Positions 49,270 through 60,798 are shown, numbered from the stretch's first letter. The stretch: DNA of 64,000 nucleotides from Ptychodera flava (GCF_041260155.1 NW_027248277.1:24119322-24183321), one strand, 5' to 3'. Numbers and translations are program-made. The notes: generated by a model not told the origin, from the letters alone.

Positions 49270-49578
49270 CCGGACCACAGGCGCCAATAGGCTGCTAGCT
49301 GATCTGCCAGATCGATCGATTTTCTGCTCGATCTATTGATCCCTTACACGATCTGCCCGCCACTACAACCTACATAGGGAGTGTAGTTCTGAATGTTTTG
49401 TGTGGGCGCACGGCCAGTTGAAAACCCAGGGTTTTGTGTAGATTGAGTTATTCTTTTTTTACATCTTTGGAGGATTTAGGTTGCAGTGGCGGGCAGATCG
49501 AGCACGGGATCGTTAGATCGAGCAGAAAATCGATCGATCTAGCAGACTACCAATCCCACTGGCGCCTGTGTCCGGACA
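49270..49578. mobile_element. Foldback MITE with about 100-bp inverted arms
   Basis: The left arm begins CCGGACCACAGGCGCCAATA and runs through ATCGATCGATTTTCTGCTCG to CCCGCCACTACAACCTA. The right arm is its inverse, ending GGCGCCTGTGTCCGG. About 100 bases of loop separate them and no coding sequence is present. The arms differ by substitutions and small indels, so it is not freshly inserted. It lies 360-670 bases upstream of the BDH1-like start. Confidence 0.75.
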
Positions 49579-50739
49579 CGGTCGAAGTCGATCCTGTTGT
49601 TTTGCATAGTCAACTGCGTATTTTTTTATTTTTTTTTATAGTTTTTTGGGAAAGAAAAAATAACTTTTCCAGCAGAATTTTCAATTTTTAATGATATTCT
49701 CAAGCAAGACTAGGCTGCCGATTGGAAGTCAATCAATGAAGGCTCAACCCAGGCCAGGTCTCGATCGCGGGGGGGGGGGGGGGGAGGGGACGCTGGCCTG
49801 CCGCCTAACGGCGGGGCATTCACCGTACTCAGTGGTGCCCCCTTGTCATGAGTAGGTCGGGCTGTCAAAGATTCAAAGCTAGCCTCTCCCCATTCGTATG
49901 GCCTGTTAAACTGTATAAATTTTGTCACCGTCGCTGTAGGCCTATAGGCTGTATCGAACCTCGGTCAGTTTGAACATTGGGTGTTTCCAAAGCCCCCTCC
50001 CCGGATCCAAACACTATATTTTGGGATTTGCAGATGAACAACTGACCGACCCATGTTTTTCTTTCGTGAACGATACAACTAAGTGACCATGGTGACCTAT
50101 TCAGGCGGTCGGCACATACGTGTGCACATTTCCAGTAAAAGTATACCCGGGCAGAGGGGCAAACCTACTAGACTACTAGTACTGATAATACGCCATCCAG
50201 GTGACCGTTTAAATGTTTTCTAAAGCGGAAAAGGAGGGTAACAAATTCGAGAAAAAATATTGGTTTGCCATCCTTTGATCTGAACGTCATGTACAACAGG
50301 CCGAATGCACATACAATCGCGCCACCAACCGACCGCGCGCAAAACATGGTCAATAAATGAAGTATTGCAGCTCAAGCCAACGGCACACCCCCGCAGGCCC
50401 TTAATATTTTTTACATTTCCAAAATAACAAAGAAATGATTAAATTCTCCAAATTTAACCGTGTTGTATGGGTCTCAACCAATTAAATGAAATCTAAAAAT
50501 TCCTTTGACCCACCTACCCAAATTTTCAAAGGCATGTTATCGGAAAAATAGTGGTTTTTGGCTTGAAATCAATTCTCACAGACAATTTTTGAGTGTCTTT
50601 TTTCATCCTTTAGTTTGTTCTGATCCGCTGATGTATTCAGATGTGATTCTAATTTCAAACACTTTTTCGTCATCTCGCTGCATACTTCTGACATTTCGGC
50701 GAAAATTCACTTGTCCAAACATTCTGCACTTTGAACTGG
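49579..50739. other. Intergenic, with a G-run
   Basis: No exon recognised. A pure G-run near 49767-49782 sits in moderately GC-rich sequence between the divergent upstream ends of the BDH1-like gene and the HLH/HMG/CW gene. Confidence 0.45.
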
Positions 50740-51103
50740 TTAAGGTAGATCGCGCCTGGGGAACAGATATTCGGACGCTCAAACTTGTACAGTTCTTTTT
50801 TGATCTACCAATGGGGGGGGGGGGTCAATTTTCAAACTCTACGTGTAAGAAAACTTTTCACCGTCTTTGTTTTTTGGAAATCGAATATTTTATTTTTCTC
50901 CATAGACTTAACACATGAATGGCTGCATTTTGAATTTCAGGTATCGGTAAATCTTGGATATTTGTTAATCTCTAGTTCCAAATTTTGCACGGTGACCCCG
51001 ATCGTTTTTCTCCTTGATTTTGAAAAAGAATGGTCGAAAGATTCCTTGAGAAAAGTTTAAGCAAAAGTAAAGTCTTTCACCTCCAAGGCGCCTACTACCT
51101 TAA
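50740..51103 (-). mobile_element. MITE family A copy, reverse orientation
   Basis: It starts TTAAGGTAGATCGCGCCT and ends GGCGCCTACTACCTTAA. Inside are GATCTACCAATGG before a G-run and the inverse of the GGGGTCACCGTGCAAA landmark. The chief difference from 40485 is orientation. Confidence 0.85.
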
Positions 51104-51379
51104 ATTATTGATCAATTGTTGTCATTATACGCCCACAATTTGGCAAAGAAAGCACATATAATATATGAGAGGCACTCCTGGCCTTCGATAGGAGTATAAT
51201 CAAAATAAATCTCGTTTGAATTTTTTGTCTTTGGCAGTGTCAGCCGATGAATATCGATTTCCAGATTCTATTTTGTAGTAGAGTTGCCCTCTGCGGCCAG
51301 TGAATTGATAAAAATTGCTAAAATGTAACAATTTGTCCAGACAGCTACGTCAAAATTTTGCATAATCTTTGTCTGGGGT

Positions 51380-51528
51380 GCGTCTGTGCCCAGATCCACG
51401 CATGAGCAACTACTCGATCGGGCCTGGGGGTCGGTGCATGAACAGTTGGCGGCGACGTTTTGGCGCGACGGTATCCTCTGATTGCGGACTTTTTAATTCG
51501 TTTGTCCTAACACTGTGGTTAAATTGAG
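51380..51528 (+). promoter_or_regulatory. Possible CpG-rich promoter and 5' exon of HLH/HMG/CW gene
   Basis: This is the most CpG-dense part of the upstream region (CGATCGGGCC, GGCGGCGACG, GGCGCGACGG). It ends at a consensus donor (TTGAG followed by GTAAGTTTT, 51529). A non-coding first exon here, spliced to the acceptor at 53363, would fit the first coding exon, whose first ATG is internal. This is inference; no core promoter motif was clear. Confidence 0.3.
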
Positions 51529-52831
51529 GTAAGTTTTGTTGCTTTGGAGAGTTGATCGGCAATTTTAAACAACATTATTAACCGCGATGCATCGATGGGT
51601 TTAAAAGTCACAAGCTCGGTCGTGACGTCAACCCTGGTCGCCCGAAGCTAGCCGCTTGAGCACACACATACTGCACAGCATATGCATCGAGACACACTCA
51701 AGAACAAAGTGCAACCTGTCGTGTTATTATTCTTATTTGTCTACATTTGGTAAAATTTCCACTGCTGAGAATCAAAATTCACATTGTGCGTGAATCGCCG
51801 TCGTTGCTCCCCTAGTATAGCCCCTGGATTGACCGTCGGTCGTTGAGTGCTGCATGCTGGATTGCTGGCACTGAGTTTGTAACTTTGTACGTTCGAATCT
51901 AGGTACTCACATCAGTTCAGTTCAAGTTCTCCAGTCTAAACGGTAAAAAGCCAATCATAGCGGAAACGTAAACCAGAAAAAAATCGATAGGAAAGGGAGG
52001 AAGGACGAAAAAATTAATGGTTTTCAGCCGGAGCAAAGTTACCGATCCCATAGTATTTTCATCAAATCGCCCTCAAACAGGTGTTCCCTTCAACACACAT
52101 TTTCGCGGGAATCATTTGATACAAGTGATACCGCATACGTGTGGATGGTGGAAGCTTCAAGTATTTATATTGGAGGGGTGATTAAGTATTTTCTCCAATT
52201 TCTTTGATTTAGTTTTTCTTCGCTAAAACATTATTTACGTATACACTACGGATAGGAAAGAAGCGGGTTAATTTTGACTTTGAATGCTTCAAGAACACCG
52301 CGGTTTTAAAACATATCAGAGCTCCAGAGGTCTGCCCGGCCCCCGGACTAACGTTAGACCATCCCTACAGATCGAATGGTGGATCCCTAATCACATCGAT
52401 GCACACTGAAGATTGATCCACGCAGAGCCGTGTATGTAGGTAAGGGCCCAGGGACCTGGGATTTTCCATCCATGGTTAGACAACCGTTTGTCGATCGATC
52501 TGAGCCTGTCTCCTCAATCTTCATTTTTCATTTATCCGGAAAGCAAATACGAGAAAGAAAAATTAACAGTATACTGAAAATGGGAGTACAGTAAATTGCG
52601 ATGCAAAGTATACCGAGTTAGCATTACAATTCTGGTTTCAAGCGGCGCAGTTATGCTGGCTTGATATAGCCGCGGCAGGGTAGGGGTGCTCGCGAAATGA
52701 ATTTTTGACAAGCAAATTTACGTGGTTTTTTTTTTTACATTTCTATTAAGTTGTGGTCCCGGTTGCGGAATATTAACTTTAGTTACGATATAGAACTCTG
52801 TTTTACAGTGTGTACACAGTTCCATACTGGC

Positions 52832-52871
<40 letters not shown>

Positions 52872-53363
52872 ATAAGAACGGCAAACTTCTTAAATTTTGT
52901 TTGTCAATAAAAACACATTGTAATTCGCGAGACTTACATGCTGTCAGCTGTGAATTCATTATAGTACTTACCAATCAATGCATCAAGATCTGTGTATTTA
53001 AAGTTAACCTAGAAAAAGTCGGCCTAGATTATTGGAAAGTTCTGGATTTTTGTGCTCAGAAAATGATTTTTTTGTATCTTGTATCTCGAAATCGCTGACC
53101 TGTGAAGAAAATTACAGTTACGCCATTGCTTTCTGTTGTGGAAGTTCAAGCACAGGGTTAAAGTACTCACCTGATAATTAGAGTTATTATAATGGATTAT
53201 GGGATATCTCTAGTACTGTGATAATATGCCAGATTTCTGGCATATATCATTTAACTTAAAAATAAATCCACTATATAGACAACTTAAACTAATGACATTT
53301 TTTTTATTCTTCTACAGTATTTATAAGAGTTAATTGACATAAATTGTGTTTTTTTTATGTCAG
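51529..53363 (+). other. Probable first intron or upstream region
   Basis: No coding exon was recognised. It contains a (TC)n microsatellite at 52837-52867 and several GC-richer patches near 51600-52500. Confidence 0.4.
52837..52867. repeat. (TC)n microsatellite
   Basis: A pure CT run of about 31 bases. Confidence 0.97.
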
Positions 53364-53466
53364 GAAGTTATATGAAACCACTAGAACATCAAACAGTTTG
53401 CTGTATATGTCGTTTGTTGCTGAGATGATGCCTAGACAGAACATGGCTCTGTGGAATATTCCAGAG
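53364..53466 (+). CDS. HLH/HMG/CW gene, first coding exon
   Basis: Acceptor TTTATGTCAG precedes it and donor GTAAGT follows, ending in phase 0. The frame read across it gives LYMSFVAEMMPRQNMALWNIPE. The likely start is the ATG at 53407, with the bases before it as 5' leader. An earlier coding exon cannot be excluded because the frame is open to the acceptor. Confidence 0.65.
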
Positions 53467-56400
53467 GTAAGTTATCTAACAATTTTGGAAAAGTGAAGAA
53501 AAGAGAACAAGTTCATTCTGAACACAGAGAATAAGCAATGTTGCCTTCCACATGTTTATATATTACCCCTTTCATCACTATGGTTTAGTCCCGTTGTTTG
53601 TTTTTGATGACAAAGTTGGACCTTTACAGTTGTAAAGGAATGGGGTGAGGATATAATGAAAGTTATTGCAAATAGCCGAATGCTGTTTCCTATTTTGCCA
53701 GCTTCAAATGGAAGCTTTTCGAAAGGTATTTCTGGCATTTTCTTGTTGAGGGATGATGACATTATCAGTAAAAAATCAATTTTCTCTTCACAGACAGCAT
53801 TTAATTAACAAGAATAGATATATGTCACATATTTGTGTTGGCCTTCTTTACCCGAGTTCCCTATAAAAACTGGTCCACAGTCATTAAGGTGGGGTGAACG
53901 TTAGGGACAGATACTCCCCTGTCTTATGCTCAATTCTTTATATAACTTTTCTGATCTACTGCTTGCGTGGGTTCAGCTGAAGCTGTTGGAGATATTAAAG
54001 TGTCATAGTCTTGTTTTTGTGAAAATTGAAAATTTTGATTTGGAAAATTTTGATTTTTCCAATCGAGTCAATCATTTTGAATTTGAAGTGGCAATAAATT
54101 TCAAGTGCTCATTTCTTTAGGTCTCAATTTTGAACAGTCACCCTAGGAAGAGAAAGGTTTAGAGTTCCTCGGCTGAACTTTGAGAAAGGTTTAAATCATT
54201 CAGTTTCCGGGCCTGTACTACCTTAACAGTAGAATGCACGTACCTCAGGGATAGATGTCTGGACTCGACTTTTCATAATTCTTTGCAACTCCACATGTGT
54301 GGCCTCATTTTAAAACACTTGGACTACCATAGATTTGTGAAAATTGCAAATTGCACCTTTCGTCATTGAGTTAACACTGCGATGACAGCCCTTTGGAATA
54401 TCAAATATCAGTAAATGTCAGGTAATTTGTTTCTCTTGTACCAAATTTTCACGGTGATCCCTGTTTATATTCTTGATTTGGTGAGAGAAGGTTGAAAGTT
54501 TCATTTAGGAAAGTTTGGGAAAAAATTTAAGTCTTTCACTTTGAGGCGCATACTTAATTAACTTTTATTAAACTTTATTCAAAAAGTTATATATACTAAA
54601 TTAGTTTGTGCTCATTGATATTTCTTCACGGAACAAGAGTTGTAACATTTGATGATAGCTTTTCTGTTTTGTTTTTTTCTTATGAGACATAAATACATTT
54701 TCTGATTCTTTTACCAGAGCATGTTGAAAGACAAACTCATAGCCCTGCGGAGACTATACAACATGCAGTGTTGTTGTTGATAGATGACATCTTTTTTTTA
54801 AAGTTTAGACTATCATCCCATTGTGAAAAAACATATGACATGGCCATCACAAATACAATAGCTGCATTCATGAGTTTAGCACTTGATACTTGAACATAGT
54901 TCTGTTAGGAGAATTAGAAACTGTATCATGAGATTTCCATGAGTACCAGGTGTTGTGAAGTTTTCCTGGGTCAAAGAGCATATGCTTGAGTCTAAATTGT
55001 CACATTAGATCTGTATCTTTATTGACACGCAACATAAAAAAAGTAATTTCAATACATAACAATACCACACTCACATTTTACCAAGTGACGCCCTTTGAAC
55101 CCCAAACCCTTGCCAATTGGTGACCTATGACATTCTGTGAAGTAATGACAGCAGGTGGAAAATATTGCATCTATTATAAGATGTGAAACTCATTCTTGGA
55201 CTATCTTATTCCCTTTATGTGTAGCAACAGATTTTTCCAAGCGTCAAAGCCAGTGACAAGCCACTTTCTCATCAAATGTACAATGGTACTTCATCTTCTT
55301 ATCCTGTAAACTCAGAGATGTCAACCAGGTACAACCTGAATCAGTAAGTTTTTCCATATGTTTTTAACCCTTTCAGGCCTAAACCCCTATATATATGGGT
55401 GGCTCATTTTCAGAAGAGCGCCCTTAACATACACTTTTTAAGAATCACACATTTTCAGAAGAGCGCCCTCAACATAAAAGTACCTCATTCCTTTCAGCCA
55501 ACCTTCATCAACAACAATTTGAGATAAATTGCAAATGACTTGCTCCAAAACCATTACTCTTTGAAAAACTCAGCAATTTCTTTCATGTTGTCTAAATATT
55601 TTCTGACTGCAGTAATCTTTATCACAAAGTCTGGCAAAATGAGAAATCTGCTTTTCTGTGCGACGTACAAATTTGTCATGGTATTTTCTGTAGGGACGAC
55701 ATGAATCACCTCGACGCTGCTTTTCAAAGACTGCGAGACGTGCTACCCAGAAATGATGCCCTGCTGAACACTAGCAAGGTGACTATGCTTGTCCTCATCA
55801 ATGTCTTGATTCTTTCACCACTAACTTCACTTTCCTGAACAGGGGTCAATTTGCCACAGGAAACAGTACAGGGCTAAAATGGCTCAAGTGGACAAACCTA
55901 AGACTGGAATTATATGATTTCATATCACTTACTTGCTTATTTTCTTACTTTCTCACTCCCCCAGTTTTAATATTTGTTTTTGACAGATTTAGTCCTTTTT
56001 GTATACTTTCGATCAATTGTAAATTTTTAAGAGTAATTGTATGGATGTCGTATCTTCTGTAGAGCCTCTTATTGGAAATTTACTCCTGGTTGTTATACAA
56101 ATATAAAAATAAAGAGATAAAAAGATAAATAAATAATAAATAAATAAAAAACCCTGTTGGTCATGCAAACAAACAAACAAAAAATTCATAAATAAAATAA
56201 ATAAATAATAAATAAATAAATATTTTTTCACATATCAACAGGTGGGTATTATTAACTCTGCATCGGAGTACATTGATTTGCTGTTGGCTGAAATCATTGT
56301 CTTGGAGAAGGAGACTGCAATTTGCTCCGACGTCAAACAAACTCTGATGGGAGATGAAGTCATTGGAGAACTCCCGGAGCCAGTCCTGGAAAGAGTCTTG

Positions 56401-59400
56401 GAAAACATCGAGGATTTCCCGATTGACGACCTGCTTTGTGGAGACGCTCAACACAAAGTGGCGACTCCCAGTTATGGAAGTGAGATTGCCGATGCGAGGG
56501 AGATCCAAAACTCAGACCGTGTTACGCCTGTTTCGAGTGATGGTGATGACAATGGCCAAAACAAAAACAACAATTTTGATACATCTAATGGTACTAGCAT
56601 AGATCAGGCAGGAAGGGGTACCGATGGAAAGAGTGATGCTGTTGATCATGGTGAGGATGATGATGATGATGTAGATGTGGATGATGATAGTATTGATGTT
56701 GGTAACCATAGTGATCACCATCCTGGAAAACATCTCAAAGATGCAAGGGAGGAAAACAGAGTGACTAGTGATGAAAGCCGGATGCCAACCACAAAGGAAC
56801 TGCTGACATGGAGGAAGACAAGGAAACAAGGAAATCCTCATCAACTAATAGAGGTATACACTATTGAAAATTGAAATGCACTTTTGAGTGAATATTTGCT
56901 GGCAATGGTTGTTGTCAAAGGGGTGGGCTGTGGTATCCAAGTAACTTCTACCCTTTCCCCCTACTCCTTTACTCCCCCCCCCCCATTCTAGTACATTACA
57001 TTTAAATTACAATGTCAGTGCCATGATATGACATCTATACATGTTAGATACTGTACTTGTAGATATTCAAGAATTCTGTAAAATTTTTATTTTAAGGAAG
57101 GGAGGTTGTCCGAATTGCGTCCCAAGCGACGTTTTGCGATTGATGAAAGTTACGGCAACATGTTTGTCATAAAACGGTAACTCATTCTTATCTCATTTTA
57201 CCAAAGATGCCATCAATTCAAGATCAGTCAAGGAAAATGAAGTGGAGCCAAGACGTCCACAGAATGGATTCATTCGTTTCAGCTGTCGTCTGAGAAAGTT
57301 TATTTCTGAGCAACATCCAAACCTAGACAACCGTGAAATCAGTCGGATGCTGGGTGCGAAGTGGAGGCGCATGACGTGGGAGGAAAAGAAACCATTCTCG
57401 TAAGTGCTCATCACTGCTATTGTGGTTGAGCCTGCTCACCCCTAAATCTCAGTATACAGGTCCACACTTACCATTGAAAACATTTGGGTTTGGGCCAAAC
57501 CATTGTGGTGAAAGGGTTAAGTTTTAAAACCTGTACAACAAAAGATAAAAATAAGAGTTCAGAAGTGAATCTGTGTTAAGAAAACACAAGTCTTTCCATC
57601 AGATATAAATATTTTTGATCACAATCGTAGCTTTGTTATTACCGTAAATATAGAAATGAACGCATAACATTTGCTGCTTGCAACAAAAATTCAGGCAAAT
57701 TTTGATTTTGTGCTCCTATCTGAATTTCTACAGAAAACAGCGGATGGATCTGTGACATTTGATTGTGACAGTTGCAATCAGAATATCCATAGCTTCAAAT
57801 TAACATTTAATTCTTAAAAAATGCACTCCACGTCTCAGTGCGCTGTACATAAATTAATAATAGTTACCGCAAGCCTGTAAGAGTATCTTATAAATATTTA
57901 GTTTTACATTTTAATAATGGAACTCTGACATCATTACAATAATCTGTGTAGCACATGCTGCAAAGTCTGCACCTAGAAACTAATTCGCAATATTCCTACC
58001 CGTAAAAAAGAAAGAAGAACATCTTAAGTACCCCCTGAAGGCATCACTAGTATGGGTTTGATAAAAATAAGATCATTCTTTCTGTCCCTCTAACATATTC
58101 TTAATGATGGTAAATTTTGTCAATTTTTTTAGTGATGAATTTTTTGAGGAAATGAAACAGCGTCGCCAAGAGTTTCCAGAGTGGAATTACGCCGGAAACA
58201 GGAAGAAATACAGCGACGTAAACATTGAGACGGAGCCGCTGCCAAACCGATTGCGGTCAAGAAGCAAAATTAGGCCTCCAGCAAACATCATTCAGGATTC
58301 TGTGTGCATTACCGAAGAAAGAAGACCAAAAAGGAGATCGGTGAAGGAGTCGAGGCCCCAAGTGGAAAAACACCAGTGGGTGCAATGTGACAGATGCGAC
58401 AAGTGGCGGAAATTACCCATAATGCTGTGTGCTGATGCCCTGCCTGAACAATGGTGAGATACTATTTTCTGTAATTTTGAAATATCTCGATGTGCAAATT
58501 ATACGGCAACATCCCTCACTTTTCATCATATTTACTTTCTAATGACACATGTACATTTTCTTAAGCATGGTGAATACCCCTCCCTACACAAAGTACTGTA
58601 TGCCACTTGGAGTGTCATTGTTATTACGGTAGTATGCACTTTAGTGACAGATATGCAGACTCTCAAACGTTTACAACTTTTTTCTGATCTATCATTTCCG
58701 GAGGGGGGGGGGGGGCTCATTTTAAACCTCTTGTCATAAGAAAAATTTACACAGTCTTAGTTCGAAAATCGAAAATTTTATGTTTTTCCATTAACTTAAA
58801 TTAACACACTGATTGCAGCAAATTTTAAATATCAAATATCGGTATAACTTTGGTAATTTGTTTCCCTAGTACTAGATTTTGCACAGTGACCCCAGATTTT
58901 TTTTCTTGATTTTGAAAGAGAATAGTTGAAAGATTCCTTGAGGAAAGTTTGGGCAAAAGTTTGTCTTTCACTTTTGAGGTGCATACTACCTTAAAACAAG
59001 AACAAGTTTAGTTTTGAAACGATAAGAAATCTCCAGAAATATATCAACAAGCTAATGAATTTTTTAATTTACAGTCATATATCGTTGAGTTTCTTTGCGT
59101 ACAGGAAGAAAACATGAACTGCGTGATATGTTGGTGGATTGTTAACATTTTAAATATTGTAATTTTGAAAAACTTTGCTCAGGGTGTATTTTTTTCACCC
59201 TCCAGGTATTGCTACATGAATCCAGACGTCAATTACAACGACTGCATAATTCCTGAAACTTACTGGAGTGAGGATGTTGACGTCAGAATCAGTCCGGAAA
59301 ATCAGAACGGAGTGAATTTGCAGGATGTTTTTCCTGGATCAAGACACGGGGAGAGTTACAGTCTTGCGGAGGGAAGAGACAGCCCTGCCTGTAGTACGGC

Positions 59401-60127
59401 TATTGCTTTGCAAAACACACTTGCAAACTTTTTTACATCAAGTAGCCATCTTGCCTCAGCACGCCAGGATGGTCCTCAGACGAACGGCATGCAATATCTG
59501 CCCGTGACCACTTTTCCGGGAGCAGATGTCAGTACCTTTGAAACAGGAAATGGTTACTTTGGAAGTGCTAATGGCAAAATAGCTGGAAACGATCTCAGTT
59601 TCACGACAGCTTCCGGTAACCCTGCAACTGGGCACAATCATATCCCTGCAACAGACTTCCAAATTTTTCCCAAGGATATCGATAATGATGTTGACAAACT
59701 GACAATCGGATCAGTCTATGTAACTGAGGCAGATGTTGGAATATTTGTTCAAACCAGTACAATGAAAACACCACCCCCTAAAGAAGGACAATTGAATGTT
59801 TCTAGAAGTGGTTCTGAAACATCATCTGAAACATCTTTCGAGTCGAGCGAAAATTCAGATTCAGATTCAGACAAGAATCATCGCACACCTTGGACTCTTA
59901 TTAAGAGTCTTAAAGATGGACATGAGGGCGCTATGCCCGGCAGTGATCTTAATGACAGCACAGATACTGGCTGTCATGACAACACTATAACTGTACCCAC
60001 AAGCGATACAATGGAGAGTGAGACAGATGATAGTGAAGCAGATCATGAGATATCCAGCATCTACAGTCAGGTTTGGTCGAAACATCGTGAAGAACTTAAG
60101 TATTGGGTTTTGAATGGATCGCAATGA
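53407..60127 (+). CDS. MEIOSIN/BHMG1-like factor with HLH, HMG box and CW zinc finger (gene model)
   Basis: Proposed exons are 53364-53466, 55231-55343, 55694-55778, 56242-56853, 57097-57176, 57223-57399, 58133-58453 and 59206-60127. Phases agree at every junction and the joined frame is about 789 codons. Domains in order are a helix-loop-helix near residues 58-110, an acidic stretch near 235, and an HMG box near 323-400. A CW zinc finger follows near 457-500 with cysteines at about 461, 464, 485 and 496, then a long serine-rich acidic tail. In vertebrates a bHLH with an HMG box is the layout of MEIOSIN (BHMG1), which works with STRA8 to switch on meiotic genes. CW fingers read H3K4 methylation in other proteins. 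The basic part of the bHLH is weak, so DNA contact may rest on the HMG box. Orthology to MEIOSIN is inferred from layout, not shown. Confidence 0.7.
53885..54227 (-). mobile_element. MITE family A, degenerate copy
   Basis: The right end CTGTACTACCTTAA is shared, and the centre keeps CTGATCTAC and the ACAGTCACCCTAGG form of the GTCACC landmark. The left end is weak. It lies in the first coding intron of the HLH/HMG/CW gene. Confidence 0.6.
54226..54560 (-). mobile_element. MITE family A, tandem neighbour copy
   Basis: It starts in the last bases of the previous copy (TTAACAGTAGAATGCACG) and ends TTTGAGGCGCATACTTAATTA. Inside are TGAGTTAACACTGCGATGACAG and CACGGTGATCCC. The two copies sit head to tail. 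Confidence 0.65.
55231..55343 (+). CDS. HLH/HMG/CW gene, exon 2
   Basis: Acceptor GTAGCAACAG, donor GTAAGT, phase 0 in and phase 2 out. It encodes a Ser/Asn-rich linker (IFPSVKASDKPLSHQ and on) ending STRYNLNQ. The last residues lead into helix 1 where a bHLH basic region would be. Only one arginine is seen there, so the basic region is atypical. Confidence 0.7.
55694..55778 (+). CDS. HLH/HMG/CW gene, exon 3: HLH helix 1
   Basis: Acceptor TTTTCTGTAG and donor GTGACT enclose DDMNHLDAAFQRLRDVLP followed by RNDALLNTSK. This matches helix 1 and the loop of bHLH proteins (xMNxLxxAFxxLRxVLP, then a lysine before helix 2). Helix 2 is in the next exon. Confidence 0.8.
56242..56853 (+). CDS. HLH/HMG/CW gene, exon 4: HLH helix 2 and acidic linker
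   Basis: Acceptor ATATCAACAG, donor GTATAC, phase 0 both sides. It opens with VGIINSASEYIDLLLAEI, the second helix of the HLH. After a helical LEKE segment come a PEPVLERVLENIEDFPIDD stretch and an Asp-rich run (EDDDDDVDVDDDSIDV). A basic TTKELLTWRKTRKQG segment lies at the end. The acidic region may be an activation domain. Confidence 0.85.
57097..57176 (+). CDS. HLH/HMG/CW gene, exon 5
   Basis: Acceptor TTTTATTTTAAG, donor GTAACT. It encodes EGRLSELRPKRRFAIDES and on, with a basic RPKRR patch that could be a nuclear localisation signal. The gap to the next exon is very short (46 bases with the acceptor chosen). Confidence 0.6.
57223..57399 (+). CDS. HLH/HMG/CW gene, exon 6: HMG box helices 1-2
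   Basis: It encodes EPRRPQNGFIRFSCRLRKF, then ISEQHPNLDNREISRMLG and AKWRRMTWEEKKPF. This is the HMG box pattern: RPxNxFxxF, hydrophobic core of helix 1, P-x2-x-N-x-EIS, LGxxWRxM, E-x-K-x-P-F. The acceptor was chosen at 57221-57222 because it keeps frame with exon 5; an earlier AG at 57205-57206 would not. Donor GTAAGT. Confidence 0.85.
58133..58453 (+). CDS. HLH/HMG/CW gene, exon 7: HMG helix 3 and first half of CW finger
   Basis: Acceptor TTTTTTTAG, donor GTGAGA. DEFFEEMKQRRQEFPEWNY finishes the HMG box (third helix then P-x-W-x-Y). After a basic linker (EERRPKRRS) comes HQWVQCDRCDKWRKLP, the W-V-Q-C-x2-C-x-KWRKLP signature of CW zinc fingers, then LPEQW. The CW finger is completed by the next exon. 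Confidence 0.9.
58623..58994 (-). mobile_element. MITE family A copy
   Basis: Ends are ACGGTAGTATGCAC and GAGGTGCATACTACCTTAA. Inside are GATCTATCATTTCC before a G-run and GCACAGTGACCCC. It lies in the intron that splits the CW finger. Confidence 0.85.
59206..60127 (+). CDS. HLH/HMG/CW gene, exon 8: rest of CW finger and acidic tail
   Basis: Acceptor TTTCACCCTCCAG. It begins YCYMNPDVNYNDCIIPE, which supplies the last two zinc cysteines and the N-x-D-x2-YN-x-C-x2-PE signature of CW domains. About 290 residues of low-complexity, Ser/Thr/Asp-rich sequence follow (for example SGSETSSETSFESSENSDSD), ending ELKYWVLNGSQ before TGA. No clear AATAAA was seen in the next few hundred bases. Confidence 0.88.
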
Positions 60128-60798
60128 TTGACACAAGAAATGAACATACCAGATATCAGATGCTTTTCTAAGTTTGGCACATTGAACAAGACTCTTTTGT
60201 TTTGCAGAGACAATTTTATTCACCTGTACTGCAATGAAAATAATCTTTTGAATACATGAACCTGTCAGTTTGTTTTGCAATACGATCCAGTATGGCTGAT
60301 AATCTGCAAATTTCAGTGTGTGGTATATTCAGAGGTGGTGGAAATAAGGGGAAACATTGACATCGTTGCAACCTGTAGCAATCATGATATAATTTGAATG
60401 TTATCTTGATTGATTTTTGGTTCATTCATATATTGTTGAGTGAACACAGACTGAATATGTTCTGCATATTCACTCATTTCATCTTCGTAAAGTCTTAACT
60501 ATTTCAAAACGATGACATTTAACCACGTTTACAGATCTAGCTTTTTTTAATGGAAATGCGAGAAAAAGTTGGCCATTCTGTATGGGAAATGCAATGTGAA
60601 ATTTGCATAACTGATCAGCCAATAATGTTTTTGCTACATTGGTCGTCTCCATTGTGAAGACAGTGGCTGCTGGCTGGAAATAGCCAAAAAGAAGTTAAAT
60701 GAGACGTGTTAGAATCTCACTGACATGGTATTTTAGTGGAAAAAATTATACCGTAAAAAATTGCAGCACATTGTTAATAGTGTTTTTAATATTAGTCA

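Noticed and set aside
56512-56844. A minus-strand frame opposite exon 4 of the HLH/HMG/CW gene
   Set aside because: It mirrors the Asp-rich repeat and carries no motif.
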